DNA of 64,000 bases from Ignavibacteriota bacterium (GCA_016212665.1 JACREZ010000027.1:1-64000); one strand, 5' to 3'; positions 41,880 through 50,896 are shown, counted from the stretch's first letter. Notes: a model not told the origin generated them from the letters alone. Numbers and translations are program-made.

Positions 41880-42197
41880 ATGAAACTAACCCGACATACG
41901 CTGTTCTTTCTTTTGATGGCGTTCAACTACTTCGCCTATCAGGTTGAGTTGTTTGAGGAAGAACATAAAGAGAAGTATAGGGAATTGTCATCGGTCGTAT
42001 CGTTTGCGTCATTTGGTGTTACATGGGAGTCATTCGGAAAAACGAGCGCGCAAAAAGCATTCGTTTATCTTGTTGATGTTCAAATAACACTACTCGGATT
42101 ACTTCCGAAGGAGGACATCAGCAATCTCCACACACATCCCCCCTTTGAACTTATCAGAGATAAATCGCCTCCCTCTTATTACTTACATAAAATTTAA
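41880..42197 (+). CDS. Small hypothetical protein
   Basis: 105 aa from ATG 41880; an earlier ATG at 41838 adds 14 residues. The N-terminus is hydrophobic (HTLFFLLMAFNYFAYQV), so it may be a membrane or exported peptide. The rest has no recognised domain and ends in HTHPPFELIRDKSPPSYYLH. It is framed by a word repeat upstream and a hairpin downstream. Coding status is uncertain. Confidence 0.4.
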   Translation: MKLTRHTLFFLLMAFNYFAYQVELFEEEHKEKYRELSSVVSFASFGVTWESFGKTSAQKAFVYLVDVQITLLGLLPKEDISNLHTHPPFELIRDKSPPSYYLHKI

Positions 42198-42204
42198 TTC
42201 ATGA

Positions 42205-42240
42205 CAACGCCCTGATTCTTAGTTTCATCAGAAGGCGTTG
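42205..42240 (+). terminator. Terminator-like hairpin before a TonB receptor gene
   Basis: CAACGCC (42205-42211) plus CTGAT pairs with ATCAG and GGCGTTG (42234-42240), with an AA bulge and a T-rich stretch after it. It lies 32 nt before the receptor ATG. Confidence 0.6.
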
Positions 42241-42272
42241 CTATTTCTATTTATTTTTTTATGGAGTAACTT

Positions 42273-44402
42273 ATGAACAAGTTTTACTTACTTGTCGTAG
42301 TGTGCTTACTCTATTTTGTCGATTTGTTACAAGCGCAAAGTCTGTACATCCTTGATGATACGACTAAGACATTTCAGATTGACGAAGTAGTAGTAACAGG
42401 CACTCGTACGACGAAAAAGATTATTGACATTCCGTATTCCGTCGAACGGATTGACAACACACAATACAAATTTGATAAGAAAGTTTCCGTCAACGATGTG
42501 TTGGAGGGAATTCCGGGACTCTTTCTTCAAAATCGCTATGGAAACCATGATGTACGCGTTTCGATTCGCGGGTTCGGTAGCCGCTCGAATTCCGGTATCC
42601 GCGGCGTGAGAATATTGCTCGATGGAATTCCCGAATCTGAGCCGGATGGACAAACGCGTGTAGAGGCAATTGATTTTGAGTCTGTTGGTTCGATTGAAGT
42701 GGTGAAGGGAAATTCTTCATCGCTCTACACAAACGCGCCGGGCGGTGTTATTAATTTCATCAATGATATACATTTCCCAAGAACGTTCTTCAGTAGTTTC
42801 AATAATTTCGGCTCGTTCGATTTTCGCAGTAACGGATTCAAAACAGGAATAAAGGCGGAGAATTACAGTCTTCTGACGACCTACAATTATCATACATATC
42901 AAGGATACCGACCACACAGCGAAGATTATTGGAACATTCTCAATTCCGTCATCGAAATCAAGCCGAATGATTTATCAACGTTTTCCGTCTTCAGTTATTT
43001 TGTTGATGGATTGATTCGTCTTCCCGGTTCACTTACGAAAGAAAAATTTGAGCAAGACCCGTTTCAGGCGAACAAGAGAGAGGTAGATAGAGATGCAAAA
43101 CGAATTACAAAGAAGGGGCGTGTCGGTTTACAATTCGATACGTTTTTCGGTGAAGAAAATCAGAACGAAGTGGAATTGACCGCATACGGCACGATGAAAT
43201 ATTTTGAGCGGACTGCTCGAACCTATCGCATCATGAATAGAAACGGTGTTGGAGCAAGCGCACGGTTTGTTCATCACACGAAAGTTGCTGAGATGCCATA
43301 CGAGTTTTCGGTGGGAACGGATTTGTTTTATCAGTCAGGTCCGATTGAAGAGTATAATAACATCAACGGAAAAAAGAGTGACGCTCTTCTTGCATTAACG
43401 GATGAAGTCATTGCTAATTCAGGAATATACTTTCAAAACACACTCGGATTGGTCGAGAATAAAGTTGATTTGATGGTGACAGGAAGATATGATAATGTAG
43501 TCTTCGATGCACGAAATCAATTATTCGAAGTGCAAAGCGATTTGAGAAAATTTGGAGCGTTTACACCCAAAGCCGCGTTGAATTATAAGTTAACGCCGAC
43601 AGTTGCTTTGTATTCATCGTACGGATTGAGTTTTGATACGCCTGCGGGAAACGAACTGGAAAATTATCCCACAAGCACTAAGCCAAATTCGTTATTGAAT
43701 CCTGACCTTGAGCCGCAAAAATCGAAAAGTTTTGAACTTGGTATAAAAGGAAATCTTATTGATTTTGATGCTGAGATGTTCAGAACTATTTATTTCGATG
43801 CGACATTCTTCAACACGAAGATTAATGACGAGATTGTTCCGTTCGAAGTGTTCGGCGATGTATTCTATCGGAACGCAGCGAGAACGAACCGGACGGGATT
43901 GGAATTAGGTGCGAATGCGGAAATCGTTCATGGATTTCAGGCAAAGGCATCATACACATTTTCCGATTTTAGTTACGATTCATTCAATGCGGGAATTGTT
44001 GCATCTGATAACGATGGGAACATTGCTATTGTTGAACATACGTTTGATGGTAACTATGTTCCAAGCGTACCGAAACACAATTTTTCTCTGACATTAGCTT
44101 ACGATAGGAAATTCTATGAATCGCTTACGGGATTTGCAAAAGCATCATACACGCAAGTCAGCGGAATGTATGTTGACGATGGCAACAGCGAAATGTCCGA
44201 CGGATATTCGCTCTTTAATTCAAATATCGGCATGGAATGGATAGTGGATAGATTTCAGTTTGTTGCTTCGTTCGGCGTAAATAATATTTTTGATAAAACA
44301 TACGTCGCATTCGTGAACATCAATTCGACACAAAAAGAATTTTATGAAGTCGGTGAGCCGAGGAATTTCTTTGCAGGTGTTAATCTTGGTTATACATTCT
44401 GA
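42273..44402 (+). CDS. TonB-dependent receptor (FecA/siderophore-like)
   Basis: An outer-membrane receptor of 709 aa. It has signal peptide 1-22 (LLYFVDLLQAQ), a TonB-box-like/plug start at about 35 (FQIDEVVVTGTRTTKKI), a plug to about 165 (VSIRGFGSRSNSGIRGVRIL, NAPGGVINFINDI) and a barrel ending in GVNLGYTF. Unlike the two other receptors in the window, it lacks the carboxypeptidase-regulatory domain. A GGAG Shine-Dalgarno precedes the ATG. The T9SS gene starts at the very next base after its stop codon, so the two are one transcript. Confidence 0.9.
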   Translation: MNKFYLLVVVCLLYFVDLLQAQSLYILDDTTKTFQIDEVVVTGTRTTKKIIDIPYSVERIDNTQYKFDKKVSVNDVLEGIPGLFLQNRYGNHDVRVSIRGFGSRSNSGIRGVRILLDGIPESEPDGQTRVEAIDFESVGSIEVVKGNSSSLYTNAPGGVINFINDIHFPRTFFSSFNNFGSFDFRSNGFKTGIKAENYSLLTTYNYHTYQGYRPHSEDYWNILNSVIEIKPNDLSTFSVFSYFVDGLIRLPGSLTKEKFEQDPFQANKREVDRDAKRITKKGRVGLQFDTFFGEENQNEVELTAYGTMKYFERTARTYRIMNRNGVGASARFVHHTKVAEMPYEFSVGTDLFYQSGPIEEYNNINGKKSDALLALTDEVIANSGIYFQNTLGLVENKVDLMVTGRYDNVVFDARNQLFEVQSDLRKFGAFTPKAALNYKLTPTVALYSSYGLSFDTPAGNELENYPTSTKPNSLLNPDLEPQKSKSFELGIKGNLIDFDAEMFRTIYFDATFFNTKINDEIVPFEVFGDVFYRNAARTNRTGLELGANAEIVHGFQAKASYTFSDFSYDSFNAGIVASDNDGNIAIVEHTFDGNYVPSVPKHNFSLTLAYDRKFYESLTGFAKASYTQVSGMYVDDGNSEMSDGYSLFNSNIGMEWIVDRFQFVASFGVNNIFDKTYVAFVNINSTQKEFYEVGEPRNFFAGVNLGYTF

Positions 44403-46055
44403 ATGAAACATACGTTCTCTAAATATTTCGAAATCAGTACGTTATACGTTCTACTTTGTACGTTCTTCTTTGGTGAGTTGGAGGGAGGCTCGCCAAAGAA
44501 GAAATCCGTCTTTGTAGGAGTGGGGCAGAGTTTTAGAATTTATCCAAGTGCAATCGTTCAAACAGAACCTGTCATTGCGCGTCATCCGTTGAATCAAAAT
44601 ATTTTGTTTGTCAGTGCGAATACATTTAATCTCAATTCGGGCTTTCAGAGCGAAGGTGTTTACTCAACAACTGACGGCGGCGCTAATTGGCTTGGCAATG
44701 ATACATGCAGAGGATTTCTTATCACAGACCATCGCGGAAATCCGGGAATTGCGATTGACAAAAATGGAGGTTTTATAATTACAAGACTTGGCGTTTCGCC
44801 GGGGCTTTACTCACATTACTCGACGAACAACGGTCTGAATTGGTCGACATTCAAAACTATTACCACTGAGGATTTGTACAAGGCTACCCTGACTTCAGAT
44901 GGTGGTTTAACAAGTAATTATTTCGGCAGAACATACGCTGTGTGGACTTTGTTGAGTGCGCAGCCTTTTCCAACAGTCTTTTCTTATACAGATGATGGCG
45001 GACTAAATTGGAGTTCACCTATACAAATCAACAATCCAGCGAACGGAAAAATCGGGAACGGAGGGGAAGCAGACATCATGGCGAACGGAACAATTGGTGT
45101 TTGTTGGGTAAGAGCAAATAATAGTTCTCCGTTCACCGCCGACTTTGTTGGATTCGCTTTATCAAATGATGGTGGAACAAGTTGGACAGTAAATGAGAAT
45201 GCGTTTGATGTCAACGGAATAAACGGCTATATCACCACGAAAGCAAACCTTCGAGTGAAGGATTTACCACATATTGCAATTGATAAAAGTGGTCTATCAA
45301 ATAACAATTCGATTTACATCGTCACTGCGCAAAAGGGATTATCTCCGGCGGGAAATGACCCCGATATAATTTTAAATCGTTCTACCGATAGCGGTAAAAC
45401 ATGGTCATCAGGAATCCGGGTCAATCAGGATGTGCTCAACAATGGAAAGTATCAATACTTCCCGGCAATTCATGTTGATGATGGTGGCGGTGTGAACGTA
45501 TTGTATTACGATGACAGAAACACAACGAGTGATTCGGTCGGAGTATTTCTTTCCCGCTCGATTGATGGCGGAACGACATGGAAAGATTTTGAAGTGAGCG
45601 AACACAATTTCAAACCGGCACAAATTCCCGGAATGACGGTTGGTTACCAAGGAGATAACATTGCTCTCACATCTGTCGGTAATACATTGCACGCATTTTG
45701 GATGGACAACTCTACAGGCATCTATCAAATATGGTCATCTCAAATTGAACTTTCTGCACTCGGAGTTGATAATGGTTCCGTCGAGATTCCTTCGGAATTT
45801 GAACTGTCTCAAAATTTTCCGAACCCGTTTAATCCTTCTACGAATTTCGGATTTCGGATTACCAATTTCGGATTTATTACATTGAAAGTGTACAATGTGT
45901 TAGGGGAAGAAGTTGCAACATTAGTAAACGAAAAGAAAGCTGCAGGAAAATATTCAGTACAGTGGAATGCTGAGGGATTGCCGAGCGGTGTTTATTTCTA
46001 TAAACTTTCATCGAAGGATGGTGTAAAAGCGAGGAAGATGTTGTATCTCCGATAA
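44403..46055 (+). CDS. T9SS cargo protein with BNR/Asp-box repeats
   Basis: A secreted protein of 550 aa. At least five Asp-box motifs SxDxGxxW occur (STTDGGANW, YTDDGGLNW, LSNDGGTSW, RSTDSGKTW, RSIDGGTTW), the mark of a sialidase-type beta-propeller. The end is a T9SS sorting domain (NFPNPFNPSTNFGFRI, VYNVLGEEVATLV, GVYFYKLSS). One strand of this domain (NFGFRITNFGF) is encoded by a word repeat. No Arg triad of a true sialidase is evident to me, so ligand binding is likelier than catalysis. It is cotranscribed with the upstream receptor. Confidence 0.85.
   Translation: MKHTFSKYFEISTLYVLLCTFFFGELEGGSPKKKSVFVGVGQSFRIYPSAIVQTEPVIARHPLNQNILFVSANTFNLNSGFQSEGVYSTTDGGANWLGNDTCRGFLITDHRGNPGIAIDKNGGFIITRLGVSPGLYSHYSTNNGLNWSTFKTITTEDLYKATLTSDGGLTSNYFGRTYAVWTLLSAQPFPTVFSYTDDGGLNWSSPIQINNPANGKIGNGGEADIMANGTIGVCWVRANNSSPFTADFVGFALSNDGGTSWTVNENAFDVNGINGYITTKANLRVKDLPHIAIDKSGLSNNNSIYIVTAQKGLSPAGNDPDIILNRSTDSGKTWSSGIRVNQDVLNNGKYQYFPAIHVDDGGGVNVLYYDDRNTTSDSVGVFLSRSIDGGTTWKDFEVSEHNFKPAQIPGMTVGYQGDNIALTSVGNTLHAFWMDNSTGIYQIWSSQIELSALGVDNGSVEIPSEFELSQNFPNPFNPSTNFGFRITNFGFITLKVYNVLGEEVATLVNEKKAAGKYSVQWNAEGLPSGVYFYKLSSKDGVKARKMLYLR
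45842..45876. repeat. AATTTCGGATT-word repeat in frame within a T9SS sorting domain
   Basis: AATTTCGGATTTCGGATTACC followed by AATTTCGGATTTATT gives two copies of AATTTCGGATT 23 nt apart. They encode NFGFRITNFGFI, replacing the usual strand sequence of the sorting domain. Confidence 0.65.
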
Positions 46056-46062
46056 AACTGTA

Positions 46063-46104
46063 ATCCGAAACCCAAAACTGAAACCACGAACCCGTAACCA
46101 CTTT
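46063..46104. repeat. AAACC-word repeat after the BNR gene
   Basis: CCGAAACCCAAAACTGAAACC, CACGAACCC and GTAACCAC lie directly after the stop codon. The same word family occurs in metG, cysS, holB and a phosphatidyltransferase gene. Confidence 0.6.
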
Positions 46105-46108
46105 TCGT

Positions 46109-46139
46109 TTGCATGACGTGTGAAATTTGCTTAAATTAA
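46109..46139 (+). promoter_or_regulatory. Possible ffh promoter
   Basis: TTG at 46109-46111, a 20-nt spacer, then TAAATTAA at 46132-46139, a partial TAnnTTTG match with the spacing used elsewhere here. The -7 region lies inside the palindrome GCTTAAATTAAGC. Confidence 0.35.
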
Positions 46140-46153
46140 GCCCGCTTTTTGAA

Positions 46154-46183
46154 CCTATCGTTTGAAGCGCGGTAGGCTTTTTT
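46154..46183 (+). terminator. Terminator-like hairpin in the ffh leader
   Basis: CCTATC (46154-46159) pairs with GGTAGG (46171-46176), followed by C and TTTTTT. It lies 37 nt before the ffh start. An alternative stem, CGCTT (46143-46147) with AAGCG (46165-46169), would cross it. Confidence 0.65.
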
Positions 46184-46219
46184 ATTGTCATACATGCTTA
46201 TTTCAGCGTTTCAATCCCC

Positions 46220-47545
46220 GTGTTTGAAGATTTATCACAAAAATTAGAGAGTGTTTTTAAGAAACTTCGTGGTCAGGGCAAGATTACGGAGTCGAATATC
46301 ACCGAGTCGCTACGCGAAGTTCGTCGTGCTTTATTAGATGCCGACGTCAACTACAAGGTCGTCAAGCAGTTTATTGACGACGTTCAACAACGTGCGATAG
46401 GTCAGGAAGTCTTACAAAGCATTACGCCGGGGCAACTCATCGTCAAAATTATTTTTGATGAAATGGTGAAGTTGCTCGGAACATCTGCAACGCAAATATC
46501 GTTTGCACCGATGCCGCCGACTGTTATTATGGTGGCGGGGTTGCAGGGTTCAGGTAAGACAACATTCAGTGCGAAACTTGCAAACTTTTTAAAGTCAAAG
46601 GGTCGTTACCCGATGTTGGTCGCTGCGGATGTGTATCGTCCGGCGGCAATTGACCAACTCGAAATGCTCGGCAAGCAGATTCAGGTTCCGGTTGTTGCAG
46701 AGCGCGGAAAAGGCGCTATCGAAATTGCAATTGGTTCGATTGAGCAAGCACGAAAAGGTGCAAGAGATGTAGTCATCATTGACACTGCCGGTCGTCTTCA
46801 CATTGATGAAGAGATGATGCGGGAAGTCGAAACAATCAAACAAAAACTCAACCCGCATGAGATACTTTTTGTGGTTGATTCGATGACCGGGCAAGACGCA
46901 GTCAACACAGCGAAAGCATTTCATGACCGTCTGAATTTCGACGGCGTTGTTTTAACAAAACTCGATGGTGATTCACGCGGCGGTGCGGCTCTTTCGATTC
47001 GCTCCATTGTTACGAAGCCGATTAAGTTTGTCGGCATCGGCGAAAAACTTGATGCGCTTGAACAGTTCCATCCCGACCGGATGGCTTCGCGCATTCTCGG
47101 CATGGGCGATATTGTTACGCTTGTTGAAAAAGTTCAACAGCAGGTAACAGAAGAAAAAGCCCAAAAGTTAGAAGAGAAACTTCGTAAGTCTCAGTTCACG
47201 CTTGAAGATTTTATGGACCAACTTCATGAAATCAAAAAGATGGGTCCGCTTCAACAGGTGCTTGGGATGATTCCCGGAATGAACAAACTTCCTGCAAACA
47301 CGCAAGTGGATGAAGGCGCTCTTGTTCGGGTTGAAGCAATCATACAATCAATGACAAAAGAAGAGCGGATGAAACCGAACATCATCAACGGTTCGAGAAG
47401 AAAACGGATTGCCACCGGAAGCGGAACATCAATTCAGGAAGTCAATAAATTGCTCAAACAATTTTTTGAAATGCAGGATATGATGAAACGGCTTTCGAGG
47501 GGGAAGATTCCCCGCATGTTTAGAAACATGCAAAATGCACGATAA
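46220..47545 (+). CDS. ffh: Signal recognition particle protein Ffh
   Basis: The SRP54 GTPase, 441 aa, which binds signal sequences and 4.5S RNA and delivers ribosomes to FtsY. It starts at a GTG. The N domain spans 1-90, and the G domain has GLQGSGKTTFSAKLA, DTAGRLHID, TKLDGDSRGGAAL and GIGEKLDALEQFHPDR. The M domain spans about 300-441 with the RNA-binding motif near GSRRKRIATGSGTS. It heads the conserved ffh-rpsP-rimM-trmD-rplS run and may be preceded by an attenuator. Confidence 0.97.
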   Translation: MFEDLSQKLESVFKKLRGQGKITESNITESLREVRRALLDADVNYKVVKQFIDDVQQRAIGQEVLQSITPGQLIVKIIFDEMVKLLGTSATQISFAPMPPTVIMVAGLQGSGKTTFSAKLANFLKSKGRYPMLVAADVYRPAAIDQLEMLGKQIQVPVVAERGKGAIEIAIGSIEQARKGARDVVIIDTAGRLHIDEEMMREVETIKQKLNPHEILFVVDSMTGQDAVNTAKAFHDRLNFDGVVLTKLDGDSRGGAALSIRSIVTKPIKFVGIGEKLDALEQFHPDRMASRILGMGDIVTLVEKVQQQVTEEKAQKLEEKLRKSQFTLEDFMDQLHEIKKMGPLQQVLGMIPGMNKLPANTQVDEGALVRVEAIIQSMTKEERMKPNIINGSRRKRIATGSGTSIQEVNKLLKQFFEMQDMMKRLSRGKIPRMFRNMQNAR

Positions 47546-47590
47546 TAGATTTTAGATTACAAATAAAAACACTAAAGGAGAAAATCAACA

Positions 47591-48016
47591 TTGGTTAAAT
47601 TACGCTTACGGCGTATCGGCAAAAAGAAACAGCCAGTCTATAAAATTGTAGCGGCACATTCTGAGTCACCGCGCGACGGAAAATTTCTTGAAGCGATTGG
47701 TACATACCATCCGCAACAAAATCCGGCAGGGATTGAATTTAAAGAGACCCGCCTGTTCTATTGGTTGAAACGCGGCGCAAAAGCGACTGACACTGTTCTC
47801 GGGCTAATGAAACAAAAAGGCATGTGGCTTAAGTGGCAGTTGATGAAGAACGGCAAAGACGAAGCAGCGATTGCGGCGGAATTAGAAAAATGGCAAGTTC
47901 TTCATGCATCAAAATTAGTTCGGAAAGCTGATAAAAAAGCGAGCCTGAAGAAAAAGAAGAAAGCAGCTGCTGAGGTTGCTTCTGCCGCTCCACCGACTGA
48001 AGCGCCAGCCGCTTAA
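47591..48016 (+). CDS. rpsP: 30S ribosomal protein S16
   Basis: Binds 16S rRNA during 30S assembly. The start is a TTG with a good Shine-Dalgarno (AAAGGAG). The core VKLRLRRIGKKKQPVYKIVAA to GLMKQKGMWLKW is standard (about 85 aa). The 141-aa length comes from a C-terminal extension of about 50 residues rich in Lys and Ala (KKASLKKKKKAAAEVASAAP), as in many Bacteroidota. Confidence 0.96.
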   Translation: MVKLRLRRIGKKKQPVYKIVAAHSESPRDGKFLEAIGTYHPQQNPAGIEFKETRLFYWLKRGAKATDTVLGLMKQKGMWLKWQLMKNGKDEAAIAAELEKWQVLHASKLVRKADKKASLKKKKKAAAEVASAAPPTEAPAA

Positions 48017-48079
48017 TTTTATTGAACCCAATATTTTCTTGTCTGTAATTTGAAATTATTGGGTGAAGGATTTTATCGC

Positions 48080-48598
48080 ATGCAATCAACTGACTTATTC
48101 GCGATTGCTCAGATTGTCGGTTTCTTCGGAGTAAAAGGATACTTAAAAATATATCCTTTAACTCACTCCCCGAAACGTTTGAATAAACTCAAAACTATCA
48201 GGGTCGGGTTGAAAGCAGAGTCAATCCATACTCAGGAAGTCGAAGATGTTGAGTTTCAACACAAAACGATTTTACTGAAGTTAAAGGGATTTGACGATAG
48301 AACTGTTGTGGAACAGTTCATTCATCATTACATCTTTGTAGAGAAGGATGAACTTGTAAAGCCGCCAAAAGGTTCGTGGTTTATTCATGACATTCTCGGG
48401 TGTGAAGTGTTCACAGAAGATGGAACGAACGTAGGAACTATTCAGGACGTTCTGAAAATTTCAAGCAACGATATTTGGGAAATCAGGAATGGTGAACGAA
48501 GTTTGCTATTTCCAGCGGTAAAAGAGTTTATCAAAAAAGTTGATGTGAAAAACCGAAAGATTCTGATTTTGCCGCCTGATGGTTTATTTGATTTGTAA
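48080..48598 (+). CDS. rimM: Ribosome maturation factor RimM
   Basis: Helps assemble the 30S head and contacts S19. The length is about 172 aa. The N-terminal domain has AIAQIVGFFGVKGYLKIYPLT; the PRC-barrel domain begins near GSWFIHDILGCEVFTEDG. ATG 48080 is chosen over an upstream TTG at 48050 because the first conserved strand starts directly after it. It sits between rpsP and trmD as usual. Confidence 0.93.
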   Translation: MQSTDLFAIAQIVGFFGVKGYLKIYPLTHSPKRLNKLKTIRVGLKAESIHTQEVEDVEFQHKTILLKLKGFDDRTVVEQFIHHYIFVEKDELVKPPKGSWFIHDILGCEVFTEDGTNVGTIQDVLKISSNDIWEIRNGERSLLFPAVKEFIKKVDVKNRKILILPPDGLFDL

Positions 48599-48601
48599 CC
48601 G

Positions 48602-49276
48602 ATGAGAATCGATGTCGTAACCGGATTCCCGAAAATGTTCAGAGGACCTCTGAACGAAAGCATCATCAGACAGGCAAAAAAGAAGAAACTGTTGCAAATC
48701 CGGGTTCATTACCTGCGACGGTTTACGCATGATAAACACAAAACGATAGATGATACACCGTTCGGCGGCGGCGCAGGAATGGTGTTAAAGCCTGAGCCGA
48801 TTTTCGAATGTATCGAATCGCTTCAATCAAAACGCAACTATGATGAAGTGATTTATCTGACAGCAGATGGTGAAACTCTCACACAAAAGATTGCAAATGA
48901 GTTATCACTTAAAAGTAATCTTATCATGCTGTGTGGACATTACAAAGGTGTTGATGACAGAGTCCGCCAAAAACTCATCACACGTGAAATATCAATTGGC
49001 GATTATGTGTTGACGGGCGGAGAAACAGCCGCTCTTGTGTTAATAGATACAATTGCCCGCTTAGTTCCCGGTGTCATCGGTGATGCCGAATCGTTGTTGA
49101 GCGATTCATTTCAGGAAGGATTGCTCGATTGTCCGCAATATACCCGACCGGCAGAGTTCCGCGGAATGAAAGTTCCTGATGAGTTGCTTTCGGGAAATCA
49201 TAAAATCATCGAGCGATGGCGACATCAACAAAAACTTGAGAGAACGAAAGCACGAAGAAAAGATTTATTATCATAA
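48602..49276 (+). CDS. trmD: tRNA (guanine-N1)-methyltransferase
   Basis: Methylates G37 of tRNAs with SAM. The protein has 224 aa, a normal length for the FCB group. The SPOUT knot motifs are MRIDVVTGFPKMF, DDTPFGGGAGMVLKPEP, LCGHYKGVDDRVR and ISIGDYVLTGGETAALVLID. It starts 3 nt after rimM. Confidence 0.97.
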   Translation: MRIDVVTGFPKMFRGPLNESIIRQAKKKKLLQIRVHYLRRFTHDKHKTIDDTPFGGGAGMVLKPEPIFECIESLQSKRNYDEVIYLTADGETLTQKIANELSLKSNLIMLCGHYKGVDDRVRQKLITREISIGDYVLTGGETAALVLIDTIARLVPGVIGDAESLLSDSFQEGLLDCPQYTRPAEFRGMKVPDELLSGNHKIIERWRHQQKLERTKARRKDLLS

Positions 49277-49317
49277 TTTTGTAAATTGATTTTGTACAAA
49301 CAAGGAGAATCAAAAAA

Positions 49318-49659
49318 ATGGAAAAGTTAAAACTCGTAGAAGCAATGCAAATGAAGACTGACCTCCCGTCGTTCAAGCCGGGGGATACAATCAATGTGCA
49401 TGTGCGTGTTATTGAAGGAGACAAGGAACGTATTCAGCAATATCAGGGAATCGTGATGGCGCGACGCGGTGCAGGAATGGGTGCAACATTCACCGTGAGA
49501 AAAGTTTCCGACGGAGTCGGCGTGGAAAGAATTTTCCCGCTCCACTCGCCGCGTATTGCAAAAATTGACCTTGTCAAACCCGGCAGAGTTCGTCGTGCGA
49601 AACTCTATTACATCCGTGAACTTGCTTCAAAGAGTGTTCGCCAAAAAACTTCGGCGTAA
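49318..49659 (+). CDS. rplS: 50S ribosomal protein L19
   Basis: A ribosomal protein of 113 aa at the 30S-50S interface. [40 protein letters not shown] and [17 protein letters not shown] are family signatures. A Shine-Dalgarno (AAGGAG) precedes the ATG. It closes the ribosomal run; the next gene starts 2 nt after its stop. Confidence 0.97.
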   Translation: MEKLKLVEAMQMKTDLPSFKPGDTINVHVRVIEGDKERIQQYQGIVMARRGAGMGATFTVRKVSDGVGVERIFPLHSPRIAKIDLVKPGRVRRAKLYYIRELASKSVRQKTSA

Positions 49660-49661
49660 CA

Positions 49662-50396
49662 TTGAAGCGGCTTGGAATTATCAGACACAACTATGTGCAA
49701 CCGTTATTCGACGGTTTGCGCATGTCTGCCCCTGAATCCTCCGCCCGCTTTGAGTTGGTTCAAGATGCACCGGCTCAACTTGTTCTCAAACTTCTGCAAG
49801 ATGAAATAGACGGGGCATTTTTATCTCCTCTTGATTATGCAAGATATTCGACAGGACTGCGCATTGTCCCGGATGTTTGCGCCGCTTCTTTCGGTGAAAG
49901 CGGTATCATTGAATTACACTTCCGTGATGATTTGACTGATGTCTCGTCAGTTGCAGTCAATCCTGAATCAAGTTCGGAAATTATTCTTGCTCGAATGATA
50001 CTCGAAGAAAAATTTTCCCTCACACCGAAATTTGTTCTTTTGCAAGATGCATTACACAGTGGTTTGGAAAAGGCGGAAAGTCTATTAGTCGTCGGCAACG
50101 ATTGTGAAGAATGGAGTGACCACGCCAATAAACTTGACCTCGTTGACGAATGGTTTGATATAACCGAACATCACTATGTCCACGGATTTTGGGTGACAAA
50201 GGAGGGCGCTCTATCAGAATCAGAACTTTTGCATCTGAAAAAAATCAAAGAGAAAACAGCCGAAAATAATTTTTCTGTATTCTACAATTTCCATGATGAA
50301 GCCATCGAAGGTTTGAACGAGTTTTACAGAATGGCGTATTATTATGGGGCTTTGAAAGATATTCCTGATTTGAAGTTTACATCGTTACGTAATTAG
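49662..50396 (+). CDS. MqnA-like menaquinone biosynthesis protein
   Basis: A 244 aa protein of the MqnA/MqnD (futalosine pathway) family, starting at TTG. It has the periplasmic-binding-like fold pattern: LGIIRHNYVQPLFDGL at the start, LKLLQDEIDGAFLSPLDYAR for the first domain, VAVNPESSSEIILARMIL for the hinge region. It resembles chorismate dehydratase MqnA more than MqnD, though the N-terminal motif is divergent. The 2-nt gap to rplS suggests cotranscription. Confidence 0.7.
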   Translation: MKRLGIIRHNYVQPLFDGLRMSAPESSARFELVQDAPAQLVLKLLQDEIDGAFLSPLDYARYSTGLRIVPDVCAASFGESGIIELHFRDDLTDVSSVAVNPESSSEIILARMILEEKFSLTPKFVLLQDALHSGLEKAESLLVVGNDCEEWSDHANKLDLVDEWFDITEHHYVHGFWVTKEGALSESELLHLKKIKEKTAENNFSVFYNFHDEAIEGLNEFYRMAYYYGALKDIPDLKFTSLRN

Positions 50397-50445
50397 ATGT
50401 ATCCCTTTACCAACTTCATCAATTGATATTTTACTTCTTGAGACC

Positions 50446-50661
50446 ATGAAAAAAGAATTCAACGTAATTATTGAAAAAGATGCCGACGGATATTTTGTTG
50501 CCACTGTCCCCGAACTCCGGGGATGCCATACACAAGCAAAATCGCTTGATGTTTTGATGAAGCGAATACGCGAAGCAATTGACCTCTGCCTGGAAGTTCA
50601 AGAAGGAACAATCAAATTCAATGAATTCGTTGGTGTACAACGAATCTCAATTCCCGCATGA
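50446..50661 (+). CDS. hicB: HicB-like antitoxin
   Basis: A 71 aa partial RNase H-fold protein of the HicB type (FNVIIEKDADGYFVATVPELRGCHTQAKSL, MKRIREAIDLCLE). There is no separate DNA-binding domain. It overlaps the hicA gene by 4 nt (ATGA), the usual antitoxin-first or toxin-first tight pairing. It should neutralise HicA and repress the operon. Confidence 0.9.
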   Translation: MKKEFNVIIEKDADGYFVATVPELRGCHTQAKSLDVLMKRIREAIDLCLEVQEGTIKFNEFVGVQRISIPA

Positions 50662-50882
50662 GAAAAAGTCCACGACTTCGAGGTCGTGAAATTATTAAAG
50701 CATTACAAAAGGCTGATTTTACAATTCAGCGAATACGGGGAAGTCATTATTTTTTACAGCATGACGATGGCAGATGTACTGTCGTTCCGGTTCACTCCGC
50801 CGAAATAATTGGTCCGGGGTTATTTTCAAAAATTCTTCGTGATTGTGAATTATCAATTTCTGAATTTCAAGATTTGTTGTAA
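50658..50882 (+). CDS. hicA: HicA toxin
   Basis: A 74 aa double-stranded-RNA-binding-fold mRNA interferase. LRGREIIKALQKADFTIQRI is the family start, GSHYFLQHDDGR carries the catalytic histidine, and VPVHSAEIIGPGLFSKIL is the C-terminal motif. It appears intact. The genes are placed between the ribosomal operon and recN. Confidence 0.92.
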   Translation: MRKSPRLRGREIIKALQKADFTIQRIRGSHYFLQHDDGRCTVVPVHSAEIIGPGLFSKILRDCELSISEFQDLL

Positions 50883-50896
50883 CTTATTTTTCTGCC

